From Anaeramoeba flamelloides (lineage: Eukaryota > Metamonada > Anaeramoebidae), in contig JANTQA010000019.1 in the NCBI GenBank assembly GCA_027625915.1, forward strand, positions 5,001 through 69,000: 64,000 nt of DNA. The letters run 5' to 3'. Under the pieces are notes generated by a model. The model saw only the letters and a program-made list of their open reading frames with translations. It was not told the DNA's origin and did no database searches. Below, piece by piece: positions 40,824-51,886 of the stretch (positions are counted from its first letter, which is position 1; the number at the start of each line of letters is the position of its first letter). Made by a program: the position numbers and the translations under genes.

Positions 40824-42085
40824 GAGAGGTTTTGATAATATATATGCTTTTGTAACGATAAAGTCACAAAAAACGCGATAATGTCTATCAAATCGCGATA
40901 TTTTAGAAAATTGTGATATTGAATATTATCAAGATAACATATCTAATCGCGATATCGCATAAAATCTCGATAATTATTAAAAAATCATGATAAATGGCCA
41001 AAATATCGGGATTGAAAAGTAATCGAGATATAATAGTTGATGTCTTTTTTGACTAATTAAGCAGTTTTTTTTACAAAAGTGATTTTTTTTGATCAAATAT
41101 TAGATTATGTGATTAAAAGTTATTCTTTGAAAAAATAACGTAAAAAGATACTTGATCCAATCAAGTATTAGATCAATTAGTTTTATTGTATTTTCTTTTG
41201 ATTTTGTTGATAAACCTATCGATCCTTTTAGATCAACAACAATAAGAATTAAAGATCAATAAATATTTTCTCAGTCTATCGTGGTGTTTTAAATTGCCTT
41301 GAATAATTAGCTTCTCAAACAACTAACCATTCACCAGTTCTTTAAATAATGTGTTTTTTTGGGTTAAAACATTTTCTTTATTCTCAGAAAGCTGAAAGGG
41401 GTTGGATAAGTTTTCAAAAACTTTCACAACAATCTAACTAGATGATCACTAATTATTAAGATTTTTTGTTTAATTGTTGTCTTCTTCTTAATCTTCTTAT
41501 TTGAGTATCTTTATGTTGGACGGAAAGTACAAGAATTTTTAAAAGGGTTTTGTTTGATCGATAGGCCAATAAGAAGGAAAATTATTCTTTATTCTTTTTG
41601 GTTATTTTAAAAATTTGAAGGTAACAACTCCATTTAACAATAACATATCTATTTTATATTCAGGTACATTGTTGAAATGGATTATTATTAGTTTGATCAT
41701 AAAATTTGTTGGAGATTTTATATTTTGTTTAAAAAAAAAATGAAAAAAACAAAAATTTTTTCCACAACAAACAATCATTTCTGTTTATAAAGGTTTTATA
41801 CCTTTCAAAACTTTCAAACACTTAAAAAAAATCTCTTGACTTTTACAAAGCCTTGGTACTTTTACAACACCCCACCCCCCCCTTAAAGATGTTAGGTAGT
41901 GTTTAAAAGTATTTTGAATTGTCTTTAAGTTGATTTCAGAAAAAAATTTTTCCTTTTATCATGATAATTTTTTTTATCATGATAATGTGGAATATCGTGA
42001 TTTAATGATTTTTCACGATAAAGTTGGACTAATCACTATTTTATTGTTAATATCATGATAATATATTTTATCATCAAAACCTCTA
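40824..42085. mobile_element. Element M: TIR element with phased ATCnnGAT arrays at both ends
   Basis: About 1.26 kb between GAGAGGTTTTGATAATATAT and the complement of TAGAGGTTTTGATGATAAAA. The left subterminal region (40850-41030) carries about ten copies of a palindrome of the type AATCGCGATA (variants AATCATGATA, AATCTCGATA, AATCGAGATA), nearly all 18-20 bp apart. The right region (41957-42060) carries about six (TATCATGATA, TATCGTGATT), 17-20 bp apart. The 0.9 kb between them has no reading frame; 41820-41950 resembles the complement of 330-450 and includes a C-run. Repeated protein-binding sites near both ends are known for transposase binding in several DNA-transposon superfamilies; which one this is I cannot say. 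Confidence 0.65.
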
Positions 42086-43112
42086 ATTATTTTTCAATCG
42101 GTTCAATAAAGTAATTTATTTTGTGAACCAAAATAATTATCTCAAAAAAGAAAAAAAAACTTTATATTAATATTCCTAGCAACAACTACTTGTTTTTGTA
42201 AAATAAGGAATGACATGGTATATCAAATGGGTAAAAAGGTTCATAATATGAGATATAGAATGAATTTAAGAGTTTTCTTTTTCGGAAAAAATAGAAAAAA
42301 AAAATAATCTAACAAAAAAAATATTCTTTTTCTGAGGTTTCTTAGTCAATCAGAATTTTTTGACCCTTAAACTTCTCCAAAATTTGTAAGTAGAGAATAT
42401 TACTAATAGCATATTTTAAAAATTTGTCTTGTTATCGTAGAGTACTGATCCCTTCAAACATTATAAAAAAAGAAAAAATAATAACATTTGAAGGACCAAA
42501 TTAAAAATTATACACTGATATTCGGAATTTTTTCCTTTTTCTTTTGAATCGAAAATCAATAGATCTTTTAAAACAAAAACAAGAAGAAAAAAAAAAAAAT
42601 GCACTTGATAACACTATAAGGAGCTCTACAACATTTCTCCATAATTTATGGTCAAGGCCGGGTAAAAATCTGATAAAAAATTAACTATTTTTTAAAAATT
42701 AAGGAAAAGTCTCTTTTAATTAAAAGAGAAACATATAAAAAATAATTTCAAACAAAAATATTGTATCATTAATGACAAATCAAGAATAATTCGAAATAAT
42801 TAAAGAAAAAATACTATTTTGCTTCGAATCGAACCAACCCCGAAAACACAGAACATTGTTTTTGACAGTTAACAACAAAGTTTTTTTTTTAATAACAAAT
42901 AAAAACAAAAAAACAGAAATCAAAGAAATTATCCAAAAAAGTAATATTGATCTAATCATTTATTTTATTTGTTTAATTTTTTTTTTTGTTTAATTTTGAA
43001 AATAAATTTTCTTTAGAAAATTAATAACAAAAGTTCTTTAATTTTCAAGTTGCAAAATTTATTTTTAGTAAAGTTCAAAATAATTCAATAAGCTTAAACA
43101 AGACTTTTTAAT
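42086..43112. other. Spacer 3' of eL24
   Basis: No supported gene. At 42823-42850 the minus strand contains GGTTGGTTCGATTCGAAGC, reminiscent of a tRNA T-arm, but no tRNA can be folded around it. Confidence 0.45.
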
Positions 43113-44081
43113 TTAAAATTTACGTCCAATATTTTTATTTTTAGTATTGAATTTGTTTTTAGATTTCTTGTTTTGTTCTCTTTGTGTCCTTTTTTTGTCT
43201 TTCTTCTCGGTGGTTTTCTTTTTCTTTCTTCTTTCCTCACGTTCTTTTTTTCTTCTTAAGGCCTTTGCTCTTTTCCTTTCTTTGAGTTCTTTGATGGCTT
43301 GTTCACGGAGAGTGGCTGTTTTCATTTCCTTTTGTTGTTGTCTTCTGGCGTTGATCAGATCTAAGGATGCACCAACAATACCACGTTCCTTTTTGACAAT
43401 TCTGCGTGTTTTCTTTTTTTTTAAGAGGGCGCTTTTGTTTTTTCTGTGGGCCTTTCGATAAAATTGTGTCCATCTAATTTTTCTTGGGTTTCTTTTGTGT
43501 GAAAATCTGGAGAAACATTTTTTGTTTGCGAACAAAAATGGCTTTGTTTGTTTTTTTTATTCATTATGTTTTTTTTTTTATTTTTTTTTTTATTATTCAT
43601 TAAAGAAAACAAGAAAAAAAAATTAAAAGATTGATGGTTGAATTTTAAATAATTTTTGAGATTGGAAAGGATTGCTTTTCTGATTAGTGCTTTTTGTTTT
43701 TTAATTTTGGAATTCAACTTTTATTTTGGAGTTGTGTTGTTCTTTTTGTGGACCCAAATGAGAAATGTCAATTGGAAAATCACTTTTTAAAATAGAACAA
43801 AGCCAAAGTTTTTTTTCAAAAAAAAAAAAAAAAAAAGCAAAAAAGAATAAAATAAAAAAATGTTTTACTTTTCCATCCATTCGAACAAATCTGACCCCTC
43901 TACCTGGTCTGATTTTATATCCTGAAAATGCACAGATTTCGATCCTTTGAAAAAACAAAAATAAAAAATAAAAAAAAAGGAAAAAACACAAAGAAAAAGT
44001 AAGATAATTATGTTTGTTTATGAATATTACTTCGGTTTAGAAAGCAAATTCTTAAAGCAGATTTTGGGAAAGTTACTTCAT
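43113..44081 (-). CDS. RPL24: 60S ribosomal protein eL24, three exons, 5-nt first coding exon
   Basis: A large-subunit protein that forms an intersubunit bridge. Exon 1 is only 44077-44081 (ATGAA), then GTAACT; exon 2 is 43869-43944; exon 3 is 43113-43541. Joining gives MKIEICAFSGYKIRPGRGVR, then FVRMDGK (27 residues, phase 0), PFLFANKKCFSRFSHKRNPR, then KIRWTQFYRKAHRKN and so on, 169 residues in all. This matches the family pattern of the conserved N terminus (M-K-V-E-L-C-x-F-S-G-Y-K-I), RxDGKV, the KRNPR...W motif and TRR...KKERGIVGASLDLI. The C-terminal half is a long basic helix. Intron 1 is 132 nt (43945-44076), intron 2 is 327 nt. The split start codon region is inferred from phase and from exact fit to the family; a longer 5' UTR exon is likely. 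Confidence 0.93.
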
Positions 44082-46029
44082 TTGTTAGTTATTTTGAAAA
44101 AAATGAAAAAAAATGAATCAGCAAAGATCTTTTGAAAGAATTAGAGTAGTTGTGTAATTTATAACAAACATTGTTTAAAAATACAAACAATTGCTTAATT
44201 TAAAATATGTATTGCTTAAAAAGAAATGTTTTTAGGCAATATAATATCTATTGCCCAATTTGTAATATTTTGAACAATTTTATGTTATGTAAGTAAAAAG
44301 GATTGAAACTATTGTAAACAATTGAAAAATATATTTATAAAAAGAACTTATTTTGTAAAATAACAAATATCTAAAAATTGATCATAAAAGAATCATTTTA
44401 AAAAATTCAAAAAATAAAAATTTACTATTATGTACTCTAAAATGTTAAACATTTCAAATTAAAAAAATTTTTTGATCAATATTCCAAATTTTAATTTTTA
44501 ATTGATAAAATAATATCCAATAGATATTAAATTTATATCTCTCATATAAGATTTATTTATTTTTCAATTTTAACTAATTATTAAATTTTTTGGAATAGTT
44601 ACAAAATACTAAAATAAAAAAGTTAAACAACAAAATAACAAAAAAAAAAAAAAAAAAAAAAAAAATCACCTAAAACATAAATTAATGTTTTATAAAAAAA
44701 TGATTTTAGTAAAATACATTTTTAATAAATTTTAAAAATTTTTATTACGAAGAATAAAGCGAATGAAAGGCTATCTTATCCTTTAGCTCCTTTATTATTA
44801 AAAGTTTTGATTTGCAGTAAAATTCAAAAAAAAAGAAAAAATTGGCAAATAATCCAATAAAATTGAGAACTTATAAAAAGAAAAAACAATTTTTTTTTTA
44901 ACTAAAAATTATTAATAAATCTTAAATTTAAAAATAAAATCTTGAATAAAATTGAATTTATGGGGGAATAAGTTCAATTTTTTTAAAATATGTTCTTTCT
45001 ATTAAACAAATGATTTATTAATTGCTCAATAATTGTCTGAATTGTTCAGTTTATCGAATGATTGTGAATAAAACAATCAATTGTGTAAATTATTTTTATT
45101 TCGCAATAGAATATATATTACACAATATTAATTTTTTATTACGCAACCACTGTTTCTTTTACACAAACCAATTATACTTTTACGAAACTACTCTATTGTT
45201 TTGAGAAAGTAATTTGTTCAGAAATTCTCAATTTCTTTAAAAGAAATTAACCTTTGTTCATTTAAAGTTTCTTGTGTATGAAATTTTTTGACTCGCTTTC
45301 CAATTCTAAATGGGAAAAAATTTTCACTTAATCTTTTTTCTTTTTGAAAAGAAAACCTTCAAATCATCTCTTTGAATTGGTGATCTCAATATATTGGCTT
45401 GATCCTATTTTGTCATATATTCTATACCGTTGGGGAAATTATTAGTCATCAAGAAAATGAAGATATCAGAAGAAAAAAAAAGTTAATTAGCTGAGGTTTT
45501 ATCTTATTTTAGTATTAAATAGCTATAATTCCTTTTGTTAGAATTTGAATTATAAGTAGATCAAGAAAATACCTTGATGGGCACAATGTACCTCCACTTT
45601 TTTGTCTCTGTATTCAAAGAATTGGTAGTTCTAAAAAGTATTATAGACTGTTAAAATCAAGTTAAAATTATTAAAATTTTATCTCAAGTCCCAATAAAGA
45701 AGTTCAATCAAAATTCTTATAATATCATATAGAATTTGGGGTTGTGAAGATGTTTAGGTTTCATCAGATAATTTGTAAAATATTTGAGAACTTAAAATCA
45801 AAATTTTCCTTTATGAAATAGAAAAAGACAGTATTTCAATTTAGAAGTATTTCTTGAGTAGTGAAGAGAAAATGCTGTTAGCAAGTTCTTCAAGAACATT
45901 ATGCAAATAGTGTAAACATGAAACGCTTACATGACAAACACAAGACTTAATTTATTAGGTAATGGATCAGATTAGTAAGGCCTTTTAGATTTCACTTTTA
46001 ATTGTAGTCCTGAAAAAAATACTGTAGAG
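44082..46029. other. Intergenic spacer upstream of eL24
   Basis: About 1.9 kb, AT-rich, without a supported gene or repeat; one long A-run at 44640-44665. Confidence 0.5.
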
Positions 46030-46030
46030 C

Positions 46031-46990
46031 AGTGAAAAAAATAACGGACATGAAAAAAATCCCGTACACGATTTTTAATTGTGAATATTAGTAAAATTAT
46101 TGTGTAATTTCATTTATTTACAATCAAATTCCTTTTTTTAAGAATCGAACTTTTTCAATTATAACTCCCCCACTTATTAGAATGATGATTGATGAAATCA
46201 CACTTGTTCAAAACACTATTCAATCAATCAAAAAACAAGAAGAAAAATTATCATTTTCCAAACTCTAGTAAACCTCTATAAAACTGGATTGTTTTTCAAA
46301 AAAAGTTGATCAACATTAGGCTATCAAACAATTACTTGAGTATTCTAGAGACACCTTACTTTGATGGACTTTAGGTAGGTTTATTACTAATCTCATAAAA
46401 AAATTGGTTATTTATAATAAGGGTTTGATTGAAATTATACAAAAATTTTACTAATAATCACAATTAAAAATCATGTCCGGGATTTTTTTCATGTCCGGTA
46501 TTTTTTTCCCAACTATAAATGTAAATAATCCATTTGAAGATTTTTCGTTGCAAATAATAACAAAATTTTGATATAATTCTAGATATTTTCCATCAAATCA
46601 TTTGTTTAAATACTCAATTTTTTTATGAACCCTGTAAAAAACCTATTTAAAGTTCAGTAAAGTAAAGTTTCTAAAGAATAATCAAGTCATTGATTGATAG
46701 CCTCAGTAGATCTACTTTTTTTGAAAAAAATCCAGTTTTATAGAAGTTTTGTAAGTGTTTGGTAAATGATCATTTTTATTCTTGTTTTTTGATTGATTGG
46801 ATGATGTACTAAACAAGTAAAATTTCGTCAACTATCATTCCAATAAGTGGGTGAGTTATTATTTTAACTAGTTAATTCTTAAAAAAAAAAAGATTTGATT
46901 TTAAATAAATGAATTTAGACAACTATTTTCCTAATATTAACAATTAAAAACTTTTCTGTGATTTTTTTCAGGTCTTGTATTTTTTCACTA
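46031..46990. mobile_element. Element O: 960-bp element with about 310-bp inverted arms
   Basis: Left arm from AGTGAAAAAAATAACGGACA through about 46345 is matched by the complement of about 46670-46990 (blocks such as CAATCAATCAAAAAACAAGA, TCTATAAAACTGGAT, CCCACTTATT and GGCTATCAA, all in order). Identity is roughly 75-80%. An additional inward copy of the end (AATCATGTCCGGGATTTTTT, ...CATGTCCGGTA) lies at 46448-46516, so the structure is compound. A short frame in the left arm (LIRMMIDEITLVQNTIQSIK) has coding-like composition but no long frame survives. AGTG ends next to TA would suit a Tc1/mariner or IS630-type relic. Confidence 0.65.
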
Positions 46991-47362
46991 CTATTCAATT
47001 AGTTTTTTTTCTTTTTTGTAGTTTTCATAAAAGAAGTTTCGATCATTTGAATTATTGCTTTACTTTTTGAAGGCAATAGAGAAAAATTCACCTTAGAAAG
47101 TTGTTTTGTAAGAAGAAAAATGTGAGAGTTGTCTTTAAATATATCTCTACAATAAAACAATTAGAAAAAAAAGAGTGAATGAAACTACTTTTCAAAAAAG
47201 CCTGTCAAAAAAGTTTTTCTCAGCAATTATAAAATAGAAAACATTCTTTGAATCACCTATTTCAATCGTTACTAAGAAGAATTGTTGCTCAACAATATTT
47301 AAAATGTCTTTATTCTGTGGTGATCATTCGCCACCTCTCCCAAAGTATAGAGTATGTGTTAC
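46991..47362. other. Spacer; possible exon remnant
   Basis: At 47246-47362 one frame reads FESPISIVTKKNCCSTIF, then KMSLFCGDHSPPLPKYRVCV; composition is coding-like but element B copy 2 begins right after and I see no splice context. Otherwise empty. Confidence 0.3.
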
Positions 47363-47562
47363 TACAGCCAGTTCCACTTTTAAGGCACAAACTTTCAACG
47401 AAATTTAGGGCACAAAAAAAATCTCAAATTAAGGCACAAAATTTGAAATTTTTTTTTTTACAATTTATTTTACTAGAATCTGAATTTTCTGCCTTAATTT
47501 GAGATTTTATTGGTATCTTAATTTTCATTGAAGTTTGTGCCTTAAAAGTGAAACTGACTGTA
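47363..47562. mobile_element. Palindromic MITE B, copy 2
   Basis: 200 bp from TACAGCCAGTTCCACTTTTA to AAAAGTGAAACTGACTGTA. The right arm has lost similarity in one internal block (a shortened GAGATTTTATTGGTATCTTA region). TA at both ends. Confidence 0.8.
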
Positions 47563-48269
47563 ATTAAAATTCACGTTGTTTTTTCTTCTTGTTCCAACAC
47601 TATATATAATTCACAAACCCATATTATACCAAATTTCAAATCAAATTTGAAGATTAGGCTCTTTGTTTTTTTTTTTTTTGGAGAATATTCATTTAAAGAA
47701 TTGAATTTGTTCAAATTTTTTCTTAATTTTCTCTATTTTTATTGAAAATTTACCATTTTATTATAAATTTTAACTTTTCTAATACCATAAAATTTATTTT
47801 AAAAAAAATAATAGATTTTTAAGAAACAAATTTTCTGATTTGATAATTCATTTGTAATATTGTTATTGAATAAAAGAACACTAAGAATCCAAAACCACAT
47901 TGACTTCTTGTTTATGGTAACTTTCTTTGATTATTTACGATATCACTTTGTGAAAATAACCAATATACAGTTGTTTAGTCTGTATTTCAAAATAAAAACC
48001 ATGTTTATTTTTCATAAATGATACTGGTTTTTACATAATAAATGGAAAAGAACTCAATTCCTTATTTACATTTTCTTTCTTTTCAAATAATGTTAAAAAA
48101 GAATTTTTTTGTTATTTTAGACTATAAGTATAAGAGAATACAGTTTTTAATCTTTTTAACGTATACTAAAATAATCAAAAAACTCACAAAATAATGACAA
48201 TTAGTACCTTCAGAAAAAAAATAATAATAATGCATTTAAAAAAAAGTGTAATAATACTGATATTTGGAT
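47563..48269. other. Spacer between MITE copies
   Basis: No gene supported. At 47980-48010 there is a block (TTTCAAAATAAAAACCATGT) resembling 13236-13255, perhaps a further small repeat. Confidence 0.35.
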
Positions 48270-48467
48270 TACAGTCAGTTTCACTTTTAAGGCACAAACT
48301 ATCAACGAAATTTAGGGCACAAAAAAAATCTCAAATTAAAGCACAAAATTCAAATTCTAGTAAAATAAATTGTAAAAAAAAAAATTTCAAATTTTGTGCC
48401 TTAATTTGAGATTTTTTTGTACCTTAAATTTCGTTGAAAGTTTGTGCCTTAAAAGTGAAACTGACTC
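48270..48467. mobile_element. Palindromic MITE B, copy 3
   Basis: Starts TACAGTCAGTTTCACTTTTA; the right end reads GTGAAACTGACT followed by CA rather than GTA. Arms otherwise pair nearly perfectly around a run of 11 A. Confidence 0.85.
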
Positions 48468-48676
48468 AATAAATATGAAACAATTTTCACTTCCCTTTGC
48501 ATATAATTCTTTACTAAACTTAAGTTCTCAAAGAAGAAGGTTGTTATTTGTGGCTCTATTTGAAAAAGGAAATTGAAAATTAAGTGAAAAATTTTCCCCT
48601 TTATAACTTAAATATCATTACTAAGTAATAATTTTTTTTTCCAACTAAGGTAACATTCTTTTAATATATATATATA

Positions 48677-48878
48677 TACAGTCAGTTTCACTTTTAAGGC
48701 ACAAACTTTCAACGAAATTTAAGGCAAAATCAAGATCTCAAATTAAGGCACAAAATTCAAATTCTAGGAAAAATAAATTGTAAAAAAAAAAATTCCAAAT
48801 TTTGTGCTTTAATTTGAGATTTTTATTGTGCCTTAAATTTCGTTGAAAGTTTGTGCTTTAAAAGTGAAACTGACTGTA
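48677..48878. mobile_element. Palindromic MITE B, copy 4
   Basis: TACAGTCAGTTTCACTTTTA to GAAACTGACTGTA, inserted at the end of a short (TA)n run. Left member of a composite palindrome with copy 5. Confidence 0.85.
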
Positions 48879-49057
48879 AAATAATTTTAAAGTTTTGATA
48901 GTTTAAAATTATTTTCATTATTGAAGAAGTGAAAATTTCCCTCTAGTTATCATTATACTTAAATACCCTTTCAGAAATTTCAGTGGGAGATGATAGATTC
49001 CACGATTATTAAATAATGAAAATAATTTTAAACTATCAAAACTTTAAAATTATTTTA
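48877..49057. repeat. Perfect 46-bp inverted repeat between two B copies
   Basis: 48877-48922 and 49012-49057 are exact inverted copies (starting TAAAATAATTTTAAAGTTTT), each touching the inner edge of a B copy. The 89-nt centre contains CCCTCTAGTTATCATTATAC and CAGTGGGAGATGATAGATTC with no clear repeat. Confidence 0.9.
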
Positions 49058-49257
49058 CAGTCAGTTTCACTTTTAAAGCACAAACTTTCAACGAAATTTA
49101 AGGCACAAAAAAAAATCTCAAATTAAAGCACAAAATTCAAATTCTAGTAAAAATAAATTGTAAAAAAAAAAATTGCAAATTTTGTGCCTTAATTTGAGAT
49201 TTTTTTGTGCCTTAAATTTCGTTGAAAGTTTGTGCCTTAAAAGTGAAACTGACTGTA
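49056..49257. mobile_element. Palindromic MITE B, copy 5
   Basis: TACAGTCAGTTTCACTTTTA to GTGAAACTGACTGTA, 202 bp, the most regular copy in the window; arms pair with very few mismatches. Confidence 0.88.
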
Positions 49258-49681
49258 TTAATATTTATTTTTTTTAATTTATTTTTGAAAAAATAATCTA
49301 ATTTTTTAATAGGGAAGAAAATACTCCTAAAAAATGATCAATATTTTTTCCTGATAACCTTCTGTTTATACTTTAAAAAGAAAAGGTAAAATTAATTTGA
49401 ATTTTTATTTATTACATAGTAATATCTATTAAAGGTGTTAGTAAATATTCGGAATATTAGAATAGTTGAGCTCGAAGGATAACTTAAATAATTTTTGAGT
49501 TTTATATAAATAATTTTGGTATTTTATTATTGTGAAATATTTTTTGGAAGTGTCTTCGAGTGCCTAGGTAATTTTATATTTCTGAAAAAATAAAAAAAAT
49601 TAACTATATTTGCAACTTGTAGAATTCAGCAACTCATTATAACTGAATTTATATATTTCTTTTTTTCTGTTCGATTAAATA
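49258..49681. other. Spacer
   Basis: Nothing supported; AT-rich. Confidence 0.4.
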
Positions 49682-49930
49682 TTATGAATCCCAATTGATT
49701 TTATTCTTTATTTGTTGGTTAAATTTTATTAGTTTTTCGAAATTAGTCAGAGATAAATTTTCGAATTTCTTTTTGAATTTAAATTTCTTTTTATTTACTG
49801 AAATTATTATATCTTTGATTTTAAATTCTGTTTTGTAAATTTGAATTGGCATTTTTTTGTTTATTTTCCATACACCCTTAATGTACGAATTTAATCCAAG
49901 TATTTCAATAACTGAAAGTTTATATTTCAT
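49682..49930 (-). CDS. Hypothetical protein, 82 residues
   Basis: ATG at 49930 begins MKYKLSVIEILGLNSYIKGV and the frame runs to TAA at 49682 (ending KINWDS). Amino-acid use is balanced (Ile, Lys, Asn, Glu, Trp, no homopolymers), unlike the shadow frames of the area. Predicted as a small alpha/beta or helical protein; no family recognised. It has no obvious splice sites. It may be a real single-exon gene or the last exon of a longer one. Confidence 0.3.
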   Translation of the reverse strand: MKYKLSVIEILGLNSYIKGVWKINKKMPIQIYKTEFKIKDIIISVNKKKFKFKKKFENLSLTNFEKLIKFNQQIKNKINWDS

Positions 49931-50072
49931 AATTAATTATTTCTAACCCATATATGTCAATTAGCTTATTTGAAAAGATTTAAATAATCTAATTTTTAAA
50001 CTTTCAAGAGAATTGTTATTAATTTTTTTTTGCAGTTGTTATATGATTCATTAGATTTTTTTAAATTCTAAA

Positions 50073-50635
50073 CTAAACTCTTTTTCAGTCAAAGGGGACC
50101 AGTTCTATTGAAGCAATGGAAGGCATTCTATGAGTTTAATTCATTACTCTTATCAAACTAAAATTTTCAATTTTTAGATCAAAATCATTTTTTCTCATTT
50201 TGTAAAATTTTGTTTTTTTTTTTTTTTTTTTTTTTTTTTTTCTTCTTTTCTTTTTTATTTTTTTTTTTTTAAAAATTACTTTGAAAAAAAAAATGTTTGA
50301 AATTCGAAATAAACATTAAGAAAAGTTAAGCTTTGTATGTTCTTTTAAAATTCATACATTTACAAGTAAAAAATCTTATTATCAACGATTTTAATTTCCT
50401 AAAGAAATTGAGAATTTTGCACGAGACGTTCCAATGAATGGGGATCAAAAAATTTTTTAACATTTTTTTTTTTTTGAAATTTATGGTTTGTTCAGGGGTT
50501 TCTTTTATAATTATGGACTCTTATATGAAGTTTATTATTTCTCGTATTTCTAAACAATCTAAGTTTGGTTGATTCTTAAAAATAAAGTGACTTTTTCATT
50601 TTTGGCTGGGCCCCTTTGAGTGAAATGGAGTTTAT
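50073..50635 (+). mobile_element. Element G, copy 2
   Basis: 563 bp with inverted ends CTAAACTCTTTTTCAGTCAA / AGGGGACCAG and the complement of ATAAACTCCATTTCACTCAA / AGGGGCCCAG. The interior matches copy 1 in order (ATTCTATG, TATTCTTATCAAA, TTTCTCATTTTGTAA, poly-T, GAAATTTATGGTT, CTAAACAA). No coding capacity. Confidence 0.7.
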
Positions 50636-51568
50636 ATGTGAAAAAATATGTAACCAATATTCAAGAATTATACCCAAAAAAATTTTTTCTTATAATTTTT
50701 TTTCATTATTTCGATTGTGCCTTAGACAGTATCAAGACTGTAACTATTTTTCAAATCGAATAAAAAATTAAAACTAACTATTTTCAAACGTTTTTTTGAA
50801 AAAGGAAATGAGATAAATCAGGTAAAAATATTTCGTTATTCATTTTCAAATACAATGAAGATAATTTTTTTCTCTTTTTCAATTGTAAGAACTGTTAACA
50901 ACTTTCCCTTCCATTTGTAACCCCTCATTAATGATGGGTGTCATTATTACAATTTGTCACAACATGAATTGATTATCTTCTTATAAACAATATACTTTTT
51001 TGAGAATAACACTCAAGGAAAAAAAGTTTAATAGGGTTTTCTATTGGCAACCCTGATAGAACCTACTAATTGAAAATTAAAATCAATTAAAAGAAGAAAA
51101 ATATCAACTTGAAAGATTGATCGATTATATTATTTTCAACCAACCCAACAAATACAATTTAAATCTCCTTTCATTTATCGAAATCATATAGAGTTGTTTT
51201 GTAGATCTCAAAAAAAGTCAATTTTTTCAATAAACTTTTTAAATAATAGATAAATCAAATAAATCCCAGACCTAAGAAAAAGTTCAAGAAAAACATTATT
51301 ATTATGTTTAATCCTCTATTTTGTCTTTTATCATTGATTTTTTGCTTTTATTAATTGATCTTATTTTTCATTTTCTATTAGCTATTAATGTTCCCAATCC
51401 CAAATATAAATCCTGTTAAAAATTTTTTCTCAAATAGTTATTGAAATAAGGACATATATCTTTAAGAATATTAGAATTAATTCAGGAGTTCTTTATTTGA
51501 GAAACCAATTACGAAATTTAAAATTAAAATCACACAATTATTTGAAAAACATCGACACCTTTAAAAAA
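50636..51568. other. Intergenic spacer
   Basis: No supported gene or repeat. Confidence 0.45.
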
Positions 51569-51886
51569 TTAGAACAAATTGTGAAAAAAAGTTTTATTAG
51601 ATCTTTTTCCTTCCAATAAAGAACAAAACATTTCAATCACAAGGTTAAGATTTTTTTCATCAGTTTGATTCATTTTTGAAACACCTCTGAAGAATAAATT
51701 CGATTTCTGAGATCTTATTACTTTGGGAAATAAATTCAAAGTATTATAACAAATAGAATTTTTACAAAAGGGTGTCTGAAAATTCGAGTTATAATAGCAA
51801 TTAAACAAGAGTTCTAAATTTAACACCAACCTTGATTCTCGTGTGTGCTTGAAAAGAAATTTTTTGGTTTGTAGAACAAAATTCAT
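51569..51886 (-). CDS. Hypothetical protein, 105 residues, divergent from copine
   Basis: ATG at 51886 begins MNFVLQTKKFLFKHTRESRL and ends EGKRSNKTFFHNLF before TAA. The composition is varied (four Cys, His, Arg, Glu) and the last third, MNQTDEKNLNLVIEMFCSLL, predicts a helix. Only 59 bp separate its ATG from the copine ATG on the other strand, suggesting a shared promoter if it is real. No family recognised; an internal ATG at residue 72 is an alternative start. Confidence 0.4.
   Translation of the reverse strand: MNFVLQTKKFLFKHTRESRLVLNLELLFNCYYNSNFQTPFCKNSICYNTLNLFPKVIRSQKSNLFFRGVSKMNQTDEKNLNLVIEMFCSLLEGKRSNKTFFHNLF

Noticed and set aside
42823-42850. tRNA-like T-arm on the minus strand (GGTTCGATTCGAAGC)
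   Set aside because: The T-stem does not pair and no anticodon or acceptor stem can be found at tRNA spacing.
47248-47502. 84-codon plus-strand frame
   Set aside because: Runs into palindrome B copy 2; the part outside is coding-like but unsupported.
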